Shown here piece after piece: positions 7,536 through 12,321 of a stretch of 12,321 nucleotides of DNA. The position numbers and the translations under genes are program-made. Under the pieces are notes generated by a model that made no database searches, was not told the DNA's origin, and was given only the letters and a program-made list of their open reading frames with translations. Every line of letters starts with the position of its first letter. Position 1 is the first letter of the stretch. Source of the DNA: Rubrobacteraceae bacterium (GTDB taxonomy: Bacteria; Actinomycetota; Rubrobacteria; Rubrobacterales; Rubrobacteraceae); assembly GCA_013698525.1 (NCBI GenBank), contig JACCSM010000142.1:1-12321 (forward strand), given 5' to 3'.

Positions 7536-8162
7536 ATGGGTAGTGTACTCACCGACCTCGTGCGGTGGGTTATCGACGTAGTCCAATCGCTCGGGTACAT
7601 CGGCGTATTCGTTCTCATATTGTCGGGTAGCTTGTACCTACCGGTCCCGACGGAACTGACGTTGCCGCTGTTCGGGTTCCTGATCGGCCACGGACGTCTT
7701 TCGTTCGTCCCTGTGTTGCTCACGGCGACGGCGGCCAGGGTGTGTGCTGCGCTCGTCTTGTACGCCGTCGGACTCAGGCTCGGGGAGGCGCGCTTGCGGC
7801 GTGTGGTCAAGCACTTTGAACGTTCCAAGCTCCTTTTCGTGTCTGACTTCGATAGGGCGAGTAGGGTATTCGAGCGTCACGGGGGAAAGGCGATCCTGGT
7901 CGGACACTTGATCCCCGGCGTCGGCGCCCTGGTCTCTGTGCCCGCCGGCCTCAAGCGCATGCCTCTTCGCTGGCGGTTCCTCGGCTACACGATCCTCGGA
8001 TGCAGCATCTGGAACAGCAGTTTGATCGGCCTTGGGTGGGCTCTCGGCGGCCGGTGGAGGATCGTAGAAGTCTTCACGTCTTTCGTCGGGTTTTCGGTCC
8101 TGACCGTCCTCATCGTTGCAATCCTCTGGCTCTTCTGGCGCAGGCGGAGGGCACACAGGTAG
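7536..8162 (+). CDS. DedA-family membrane protein (SNARE-associated/VTT domain)
   Basis: A 208-residue integral membrane protein of the DedA family, implicated in lipid flipping, membrane homeostasis and proton-dependent resistance. The start is ATG with GGAGGAG (7521-7527) 8 bases upstream. The first membrane segment (about 12-33) leads into LYLPVPTELTLPLFGFLIG, the family's PxPxE re-entrant region with Glu40. The second hallmark is FERHGGKAILVGHLIPGVGALVSVPAG (split over 112-138), and further helices lie at about 149-171 and 180-200 before a basic RRRR tail. In most DedA proteins the second motif reads GRxIPGVR; here both arginines are replaced (His124 and Gly130), and the acidic residue before the PxPxE loop is also missing. 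It is transcribed alone between divergent ada-alkA and convergent azlD. Confidence 0.88.
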   Translation: MGSVLTDLVRWVIDVVQSLGYIGVFVLILSGSLYLPVPTELTLPLFGFLIGHGRLSFVPVLLTATAARVCAALVLYAVGLRLGEARLRRVVKHFERSKLLFVSDFDRASRVFERHGGKAILVGHLIPGVGALVSVPAGLKRMPLRWRFLGYTILGCSIWNSSLIGLGWALGGRWRIVEVFTSFVGFSVLTVLIVAILWLFWRRRRAHR

Positions 8163-8215
8163 ACCTATCCCATAGGCCGGCGGATGATCTGCTGCGCTCG
8201 GGCCTGCTTGTAAGG

Positions 8216-8531
8216 TCATAGCAGGTTCGCCTCCAGTGCCCGCAGCGCCAGAACGGTCCCTACCCCTGTCACCTATCGCCGCCGGCAGGCTACCGGTCCT
8301 CAGGGCGACTATCACGACGGCGAGCGCGGCGAACACTTCGGCTGGCCCGCCCGTCAGGACAGTGGGGGCGACGAGCGAGACGAGGATCGCACCCGGTATC
8401 TGATCGAGCCACGCCCCTGCCCGCTCGGAGAGGTCGAACCGGCTCGCGAGCCACAGTCCGCCGGCGCGGGTCGCGTAGGTCGCAAACGCCATCAAGACTA
8501 TCGCGAGCAGGGTGATGGAATCAAAGCGCAC
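8216..8531 (-). pseudogene. azlD: AzlD-family branched-chain amino-acid export subunit, frameshifted
   Basis: The reading frame from GTG 8531 encodes typical AzlD sequence (FDSITLLAIVLMAFATYATR..., then FAALAVVIVALRTGSLPAAI) with three to four membrane segments, then changes abruptly to a charged GDRGRDRSG stretch and runs without a stop antisense through the DedA gene to 7638. Dropping one G of the GG pair at 8273-8272 (minus strand) restores VTGVGTVLALRALEANLL followed by a TGA at 8218-8216. That gives a 104-residue protein of normal AzlD length and ending. This is therefore a one-base frameshift, either a real mutation or a sequencing error. AzlD is the small partner of AzlC in exporting branched-chain amino acids and analogues such as azaleucine. 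Its start overlaps the azlC end by 11 bases. Confidence 0.82.
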
Positions 8532-9240
8532 GCCGCACCACCCCAGCGAAGCTCCCTGCCAGGCCACCGAGCAGGATGTACCACTGGCCTGGCAAAAAGT
8601 GTTGCGCCGCCACCGCCACCGCGGCCGCTACGGTCCAGGGGAGGATGTTGGACCTCCCCTTCCACATCCCAGCGATGAGGGCGAGAAATACGGCGGTGAA
8701 CGCGAAGTCGAGTCCCCAGCGCGCAGGGTCTTCTACAGCGCCGCCAAGGGCGCCCCCTGCGAATGTCGACCCGGTCCAGGCGAGGAACATCAACAGCCCG
8801 CCGCCGAGCAGGAACGCGGCGTCACGCCGTCCCTTGGCGAACTCACCCATGGTGAGCGCCCAGTTCTCGTCGGCCATGAAGAACACGGACCCATAGGCCT
8901 CGCGACGCGGCAACTTCGAGAACACCGGCCCGAGTGCCGCGCCCATCAGCACGTGCCTCAAACCGACGACGAGCGTCGTCAGGACGATGGTGGCTACAGG
9001 CAGCGGCGACGACGTCCAGAACCCAAGCACCACGAACTGCGCCGCCCCCGAGAACACGAGGGCGCTCATCAAGGCGGCCTCACCGGCTCCGAGGCCAGCC
9101 TGTCCCGCCAACGTCCCGAACACGAGGCCAATGCCACAACCGCTGATCGCGATCGGGAAACACCTCCTCGCCCCAGCGAACGCACCCGCAAGGGTGAACG
9201 TGATCCGGCCCTCTGTCCCCGAGGTGTTCTCCTGCAACAC
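8521..9240 (-). CDS. azlC: AzlC-family branched-chain amino-acid exporter, large subunit
   Basis: A 239-residue inner-membrane protein of the AzlC (LIV-E) family that forms an exporter with AzlD. Hydrophobic segments include about 28-48, 55-75, 82-104, 142-165, 178-193 and 201-216. Family marks are LVFSGAAQFVVLGF (61-74), the TTLVVGLRHVLMGAALGP stretch (88-105) and MADENWALTMGEF (122-134). The start is GTG at 9240 with an AGGG element about 6 bases upstream. It lies 15 bases after the stop of the 68-residue protein and overlaps azlD, so the three genes form one operon reading from the 9489-9524 control region. The specific substrate (branched-chain or another amino acid) is not visible from sequence. 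Confidence 0.93.
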   Translation of the reverse strand: MLQENTSGTEGRITFTLAGAFAGARRCFPIAISGCGIGLVFGTLAGQAGLGAGEAALMSALVFSGAAQFVVLGFWTSSPLPVATIVLTTLVVGLRHVLMGAALGPVFSKLPRREAYGSVFFMADENWALTMGEFAKGRRDAAFLLGGGLLMFLAWTGSTFAGGALGGAVEDPARWGLDFAFTAVFLALIAGMWKGRSNILPWTVAAAVAVAAQHFLPGQWYILLGGLAGSFAGVVRRAL

Positions 9241-9255
9241 GACGCCCTATCTACA

Positions 9256-9462
9256 TTATGGCCGGTAGCACGACACGGCGACCGTAGGCTCCTCGGCAAG
9301 ACCCCGGCCCACATCCTCCAACTCCCTGCGTACGCCGCGCCGGCTTCCCTCAACACCCCGACGAGCGTTCCGCAAAGCACGAGCGATCCTGCGCTCCCGC
9401 GCCTCACTCAACAGATCTTCCTGCCGTTGCCTCACTGTCTCCAGATCGAACAGATAACTCAT
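9256..9462 (-). CDS. Small charged protein, unknown function (68 aa)
   Basis: A 68-residue protein I do not recognise. It starts MSYLFDLETVRQRQEDLL and continues as an arginine/glutamate-rich, probably helical or coiled-coil stretch (RERRIARALRNARR, GVRRELEDVGRGL), ending EPTVAVSCYRP. There is no signal peptide or membrane segment. Evidence that it is real: a strong Shine-Dalgarno (GGAGG, 7 bases before ATG), a promoter placed 20 to 30 bases upstream, and tight spacing to azlC (15 bases). A much longer open frame covers the opposite strand but has no coding support. The context suggests a cytoplasmic accessory or regulatory peptide of the AzlCD exporter or of the GntR regulator. Confidence 0.7.
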   Translation of the reverse strand: MSYLFDLETVRQRQEDLLSEARERRIARALRNARRGVEGSRRGVRRELEDVGRGLAEEPTVAVSCYRP

Positions 9463-9488
9463 CGCTTTCCTCCATTCTCGCCAGTTGC

Positions 9489-9524
9489 GTTATAATTGTC
9501 ACGTTGGCTTGGGACAATTATAAC
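9489..9524. promoter_or_regulatory. Symmetric overlapping divergent promoters with a 12-12-12 perfect inverted repeat
   Basis: GTTATAATTGTC (9489-9500) and GACAATTATAAC (9513-9524) are perfect inverted 12-mers separated by 12 bases. On the plus strand TTGTCA (9496-9501), 17 bases, then TATAAC (9519-9524) forms a promoter for the GntR gene. On the minus strand TTGTCC (9517-9512), 17 bases, then TATAAC (9494-9489) forms one for the small-protein/azlC/azlD operon. Each arm thus serves as -35 for one direction and -10 for the other, so the two polymerases would exclude one another. A further GGACAAT at 9540-9546 repeats the half-site at 9512-9518. The repeat is also a good candidate operator for the GntR protein. 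Confidence 0.75.
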
Positions 9525-9556
9525 CGACTCAGTGTCATAGGACAATAGGATAGTTC

Positions 9557-10519
9557 ATGGATTTGCGGATCAATTCGAAGAGTCACGTACCTGTCCACGT
9601 ACAGTTGGAGGGGCAGATCAAGCACCTCATCCTGACGGGCAACTTCGAGGTTGGGAGTCGGTTGCCGAGCATCAGGGCGATGGCTGGATTTCTAAGGGTG
9701 AACAGGAACACGGTAGCGCGGGTATTCACCGACCTCGAGCGGGAGGGTTACGTAGAGAGCCGCCGCGGCAGTGGCGTCTACGTAGTCGAGCCTCCTGTGG
9801 AGGCTGAGGACTTGAAGCGCCAAGAGGTCCTGGAGCGGGTTATGGCCCTCGCGGCGGCGCAGGACATGCCTGTCGAGGATCTGGCGTACGCGCTGCTCGC
9901 GAGAGCTGGCGCGAGGCCGCAGGAGAAGACGGCCATCCTCTTCGTCGAGTGCACGCAGGCTGAACTCGATCAGTTCTCCGACGAGCTCGAGGACCAGCTG
10001 CCCGTCGAGGTCGAGAGGGTTTTGATCGAGGATCTCGCAGACAAGCTCTCCGGCGTGGAGGACCCGCCGTGGCGGCTCGCGGTGACGACGTTCTTCCACA
10101 TCCACGAGGTGCAGGAGATCGTAGAACCACACGGGATAGAGGCGGTCGCGCTACTGGCCGAGGCGACACTAGAGAGCCTGCAGCGGTTGATGGAACTCCC
10201 GTCAGGGACCCAGGTCGGAGTTGTGGGCTGGGGCCGCACGTGCATGCAGAACCTCTCACGTTCTATCGAAGGCGCAGGCCTCGACCAACTGAACTTCGTC
10301 CAGGTCTACGTGGACCAGGGACAGGAAGAAGTCCTCGCTATCCTCGGCAGAGTCAGTGCTGTGGTGTGCGCCAGCATTACGGCCAGGAGGCTACGCGAGC
10401 TCGATGTCCCCGAGGACCTGGAGATCATCGAAGAGGACCGGATCCTGGATCAGGGGGGCATCGAGATGCTCGGCAAGATGCTCCGCCAAATGCCCCGAAT
10501 TGCGCAGGGAACTGTATAG
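9557..10519 (+). CDS. GntR-family transcriptional regulator with an unassigned alpha/beta C-terminal domain
   Basis: A 320-residue protein. Residues 10-77 form a clear GntR winged helix (PVHVQLEGQIKHLILTG, LPSIRAMAGFLRVNRNTV, GYVESRRGSGVYVV). A helical linker (about 82-117) leads to a C-terminal region of roughly 200 residues that is neither FCD, UTRA nor aminotransferase-like, and is far longer than the short YtrA tail. It contains two alpha/beta stretches: KTAILFVECTQAELDQF with a following EVERVLIEDL (about 124-160), and TQVGVVGWGRTCMQNL with FVQVYVDQG (about 218-255). These look like a two-lobed Rossmann or periplasmic-binding-protein-like sensor; this is my reading only. The start ATG has a weak AGGA 6 bases upstream. 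It probably represses its own gene and the divergent azlCD operon in response to a small ligand, which may be an amino acid. Confidence 0.85.
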   Translation: MDLRINSKSHVPVHVQLEGQIKHLILTGNFEVGSRLPSIRAMAGFLRVNRNTVARVFTDLEREGYVESRRGSGVYVVEPPVEAEDLKRQEVLERVMALAAAQDMPVEDLAYALLARAGARPQEKTAILFVECTQAELDQFSDELEDQLPVEVERVLIEDLADKLSGVEDPPWRLAVTTFFHIHEVQEIVEPHGIEAVALLAEATLESLQRLMELPSGTQVGVVGWGRTCMQNLSRSIEGAGLDQLNFVQVYVDQGQEEVLAILGRVSAVVCASITARRLRELDVPEDLEIIEEDRILDQGGIEMLGKMLRQMPRIAQGTV

Positions 10520-10765
10520 CCTCCTTCCTCGAAGCCGAGTCGTAATTCCGCAAAGCGATCCGCAGAGGGACCCGAGCTCCCTGTAGAACAGAATGCGCTG
10601 CAGACGCTCCAGATCCGAGTCCTCGTAGATCCGGTAGCCGGCCACACTGCGTCCCCCCGGCGAGAGCAAGCCGATCTCGTCGTAGTGGTGCAACGTCCGG
10701 ATCGTCACACCCGAGAGGTCAGCCACCTCGCCTACTGTGTAGCCCGCTGTCTCTAGTTTGCTCAC
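10391..10765 (-). pseudogene. Truncated MerR-family regulator (TipA-like DNA-binding half only)
   Basis: GTG at 10765 follows a perfect GAGGAGGT Shine-Dalgarno. Residues 8-65 are an excellent MerR winged helix (YTVGEVADLSGVTIRTLHHY, DEIGLLSPGGRSVAGYRIY, DLERLQRILFYRELG). After about residue 65 (near 10571) family resemblance ends. The remaining frame is low-complexity (SLCGSLCG, then HLAEHLAEHL) and overlaps the 3' end of the opposing GntR gene by 129 bases, with its stop at 10391. The dimerisation helix and the TipAS-type effector domain expected in a 240-260-residue protein are absent, and no other frame supplies them. I read this as a gene cut off by a deletion that joined it to the GntR locus. 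A functional short MerR is possible, but lack of the dimerisation helix argues against it. Confidence 0.7.
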
Positions 10766-10788
10766 GGTTCACCTCCTCGTCACAAGAT

Positions 10789-10819
10789 AGTCTAAAGCCT
10801 CACGCAACGTGAGGGTCAA
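10789..10819 (-). promoter_or_regulatory. MerR-type promoter/operator with 19-bp spacer
   Basis: On the minus strand TTGACC (10819-10814), a 19-base spacer, then TAGACT (10794-10789). The elongated spacer holds the dyad CCTCACG-N3-CGTGAGG (10798-10814 on the plus strand), the arrangement by which MerR/TipA activators twist an over-long spacer into use. It lies 24 bases upstream of the truncated merR start, so it is the old autoregulatory promoter and is still intact. Confidence 0.8.
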
Positions 10820-10826
10820 GCGATTT

Positions 10827-10843
10827 TCTCGAAGTTTTCGAGA
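10827..10843. repeat. Small inverted repeat TCTCGAA-N3-TTCGAGA
   Basis: A perfect 7-bp inverted repeat with a 3-base loop, located between the MerR promoter and the pth end. No T-run follows it on either strand. It could be a hairpin limiting transcription between pth and the MerR promoter, or an operator. Confidence 0.4.
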
Positions 10844-10874
10844 TCTTGTATCGGCAAGCTATCAGCCTTCAGCA

Positions 10875-10904
10875 AGAAAAAGCCTGATGCCTGTAGCCCG
10901 GCAT
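10875..10904 (-). terminator. Possible intrinsic terminator after pth
   Basis: Downstream of the pth stop (minus strand), ATGCC - 8 bases - GGCAT forms a 5-bp stem (10904-10887), followed 6 bases later by CTTTTTCTT (10881-10875 region). The stem is short and the gap to the T-run is long, so it would be a weak terminator. It closes the prs-rplY-pth operon before the accessory region. Confidence 0.35.
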
Positions 10905-10934
10905 GCGAGAGGTCAAACCTTCCAAAACCCGTTC

Positions 10935-11564
10935 TCAGGCGCGTACGTTGAAGCGGTTCATCGCGGCCTCGGGACCATGCTCGAAGATGAACTCGACCGC
11001 GTCGGCGGCCCTGGGGATGGCGTCTTTCACGACCGGGTCCATCCGGGAGAGCACGTAGTCCGTGACGCTCATACCCAAGGGCGGGCGCCCGATGCCGATG
11101 CGCACCCTGATGAAGTCGTTGCCCAGTCTCCCTATGATCGAGCGCAGGCCGTTGTGCCCGCCTGCGCCGCCTCCTACCTTGACGCGGACCGTACCCGCTT
11201 CGAGGTCGAGGTCGTCGTGGACGACGATGAGGTCTTCTGGCCTATAGTCTGAGACGGCGGAGCCTGTGTTGTTCATGAAGGTCGTAGGCTTGAGGAGTGT
11301 GGTGTTTGTAGGACCTACGGAGACGGGGGCTGCTTCGGCCTTCTTCCTCTTGCGCCAGGAGCCGTCGTGGCGCCTGGCGAGCTCGTCGGCGACCAGGTAG
11401 CCGGCATTGTGGCGGGTGCGTTCGTAGGAGCGCCCAGGGTTACCGAGTCCGACGACGAAGGGGGGCCGGATCGCCCCCCCTTCGTCTCTTTCGTCTCGTT
11501 TGAAGAAGTAGCGGACCAGTCTAAGCCTGGACGTTTTGTCCTGCGGGGCCCTCCTCGGAAGCAT
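10935..11564 (-). CDS. pth: Peptidyl-tRNA hydrolase
   Basis: A 209-residue cytoplasmic enzyme that frees tRNA from peptidyl-tRNAs dropped by ribosomes. Conserved residues are all present: Asn42 in GLGNPG, catalytic His52 in RHNAGYLVAD, Met97-Asn98 in TTFMNNTG, Asp117 in VVHDDLD, and Asn138 in GGHNGLRSI. Only one standard in-frame start precedes the first conserved motif, ATG 11564. It gives a 36-residue basic N-terminal extension before VVGLGNPG and a 44-base overlap with rplY. Family members usually begin a few residues before that motif, so the true start may be a non-standard codon such as CTG 11519 beside the rplY stop. It is the last gene of prs-rplY-pth, translationally coupled to rplY. 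Confidence 0.96.
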   Translation of the reverse strand: MLPRRAPQDKTSRLRLVRYFFKRDERDEGGAIRPPFVVGLGNPGRSYERTRHNAGYLVADELARRHDGSWRKRKKAEAAPVSVGPTNTTLLKPTTFMNNTGSAVSDYRPEDLIVVHDDLDLEAGTVRVKVGGGAGGHNGLRSIIGRLGNDFIRVRIGIGRPPLGMSVTDYVLSRMDPVVKDAIPRAADAVEFIFEHGPEAAMNRFNVRA

Positions 11565-12231
11565 CCTCTTCGGAGGCCCCTTCGCCCTCGGCAGCCTCTG
11601 CGGCGGCCACTTCCTCTTCCGTCGGCTCCTCGACGATGCCTGCGGCCTCCATCTCCTCCTCCGTGATCTCGGTCGGCGCCGTGATCGTGGCCGCGACAGC
11701 CTCTGGCTCCGAGAGCAGCGTAACGCCTTCGGGGAGCGTGAGGTCGCCGAGGTTCAGGTTCTCGTTCATGCCGAGACTCGAGACGTCGAGGGTGATCTCC
11801 TGCGGTATATCGCCGGGGAGGGACTCGACCTGGATCTCGTAAGCGACCTGTTGAAGCACGCCGCCTTCCTCGACGCCTGGCGCCTCGCCGATTACGGCGA
11901 GCGGGACCGTGATCTCGATACGCTCGCGCATATTCACCGGCGCGAAGTCGACGTGGACCAGGATCCCTGAGACAGGGTCGCGCTGCGCGTCAACGACGCG
12001 GGCCGTCGAGGTATCTCCGTCAAAGTCTATGTTGTAGAGCGCGTTGTCCCCGAAGTGATGGAGGGTGTAGTCCACGATCCTCGTCGGGACCGCGAGCGCC
12101 GTGCTCCCGCCGGCCTCGTTACCCTCGCCGTAGAGGACCGCCGGGGTCATCCCCGAGGCCCTGAGGCGTCGGGCCGCGTTCTTGCCCCTCTCCTCGCGCT
12201 CCTGCGCCTGTAGATCCACGTTGTCTGCCAC
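11521..12231 (-). CDS. rplY: Large ribosomal subunit protein bL25, CTC form (general stress protein Ctc)
   Basis: A 236-residue protein of the long CTC type, which binds 5S rRNA in the large subunit. The N-terminal bL25 domain (about 5-95) includes RGKNAARRLRASGMTPAVLYG and ends near VSGILVHVDF. The second beta-rich TL5/CTC domain covers about 100-186. The C-terminus (about 187-236) is an acidic, glutamate/alanine-rich disordered tail (EEEMEAAGIVEEPTEEE and onward), a common but variable addition. The start is GTG at 12231 with AGGAG about 7 bases upstream. It lies 17 bases after the prs stop and overlaps the pth start, so it is the middle gene of the operon. The overlap means the acidic tail coding sequence also encodes the beginning of pth. 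Confidence 0.96.
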   Translation of the reverse strand: MADNVDLQAQEREERGKNAARRLRASGMTPAVLYGEGNEAGGSTALAVPTRIVDYTLHHFGDNALYNIDFDGDTSTARVVDAQRDPVSGILVHVDFAPVNMRERIEITVPLAVIGEAPGVEEGGVLQQVAYEIQVESLPGDIPQEITLDVSSLGMNENLNLGDLTLPEGVTLLSEPEAVAATITAPTEITEEEMEAAGIVEEPTEEEVAAAEAAEGEGASEEDASEEGPAGQNVQA

Positions 12232-12248
12232 GTCTCGCTCCTAACGGT

Positions 12249-12321
12249 CTAGAAGAGTTGGTTCTCGCCCATGAAGACCTCGCTCACCGACTCGTCCGTG
12301 AAGACGTTTTTGATGGTGCTC
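12249..12321 (-). CDS. prs: Ribose-phosphate pyrophosphokinase, C-terminal end
   Basis: Only the last 23 residues plus the TAG stop are inside the window: STIKNVFTDESVSEVF followed by MGENQLF. The SVSEVF ending resembles the SVSSLF-type terminus of bacterial PRPP synthetases, and the gene order prs-rplY-pth is a well-known arrangement. PRPP synthetase makes phosphoribosyl pyrophosphate from ribose 5-phosphate and ATP. Identity rests on this short tail plus the neighbours, so it is probable rather than certain. Confidence 0.75.
   Translation of the reverse strand, partial: STIKNVFTDESVSEVFMGENQLF

Noticed and set aside
7638..8215. Continuation of the azlD frame antisense through the DedA gene
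   Set aside because: Charged, proline-rich sequence caused by the frameshift; not a real C-terminal domain.
8512..9495. A 327-codon open frame on the plus strand
   Set aside because: It lies entirely antisense to azlC, azlD and the small protein; its translation is proline/arginine/glutamate-rich with no recognisable domain, as expected for the complement of GC-rich genes.
1..12321. tRNA or rRNA genes, CRISPR arrays, insertion sequences, phage genes
   Set aside because: I looked on both strands and saw no cloverleaf, regularly spaced repeat, transposase or integrase motif.

Overview
The window looks like chromosomal DNA from a GC-rich actinobacterium, plausibly of the Rubrobacter lineage. 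The grounds are high GC, frequent GTG starts, a prs-rplY-pth block, an Ada-AlkA fusion followed by ogt as in Mycobacterium tuberculosis, and a MerR/TipA-type control region. The genus is an inference from gene content and protein style, not a database match.

Layout. The right end (10935-12321, minus strand) carries the tail of prs, then rplY (ctc, bL25) and pth, a housekeeping block that often sits near mfd. The left end (1-3673, minus strand) carries mfd and then the N-terminal part of a SurA/PrsA-like foldase lipoprotein. Between pth and mfd lie about 7.2 kb of accessory genes. These are, from the mfd side: a PaaI-type hotdog thioesterase (+), an EamA/DMT exporter (-), ogt and an ada-alkA fusion (-, overlapping by 4 bases), a DedA-family membrane protein (+), azlD (frameshifted) and azlC (-), a 68-residue small protein (-), a GntR regulator with an unfamiliar C-terminal domain (+), and a truncated MerR gene (-).

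How the genes work together. ada-alkA and ogt form an alkylation-damage repair unit: a methyl-sensing activator fused to a 3-methyladenine glycosylase, plus an O6-alkylguanine methyltransferase. The small protein, azlC and azlD form a likely amino-acid export operon. It is divergent from the GntR gene across a perfect 12-12-12 inverted repeat, in which each arm can serve as -10 for one direction and -35 for the other. This unit is the best candidate for something undescribed. azlD appears to be broken by a single extra base at 8272-8273.

Other notable points are the MerR gene, which keeps a textbook 19-bp-spacer promoter/operator but has lost its effector domain; a DedA protein missing the family's usual paired arginines; a likely leaderless mfd transcript; and a 20-bp ATTCCC-N8-GGGAAT hairpin between convergent genes. 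I saw no tRNA, rRNA, CRISPR array, transposase or phage gene. No gene-free stretch exceeds 300 bases.
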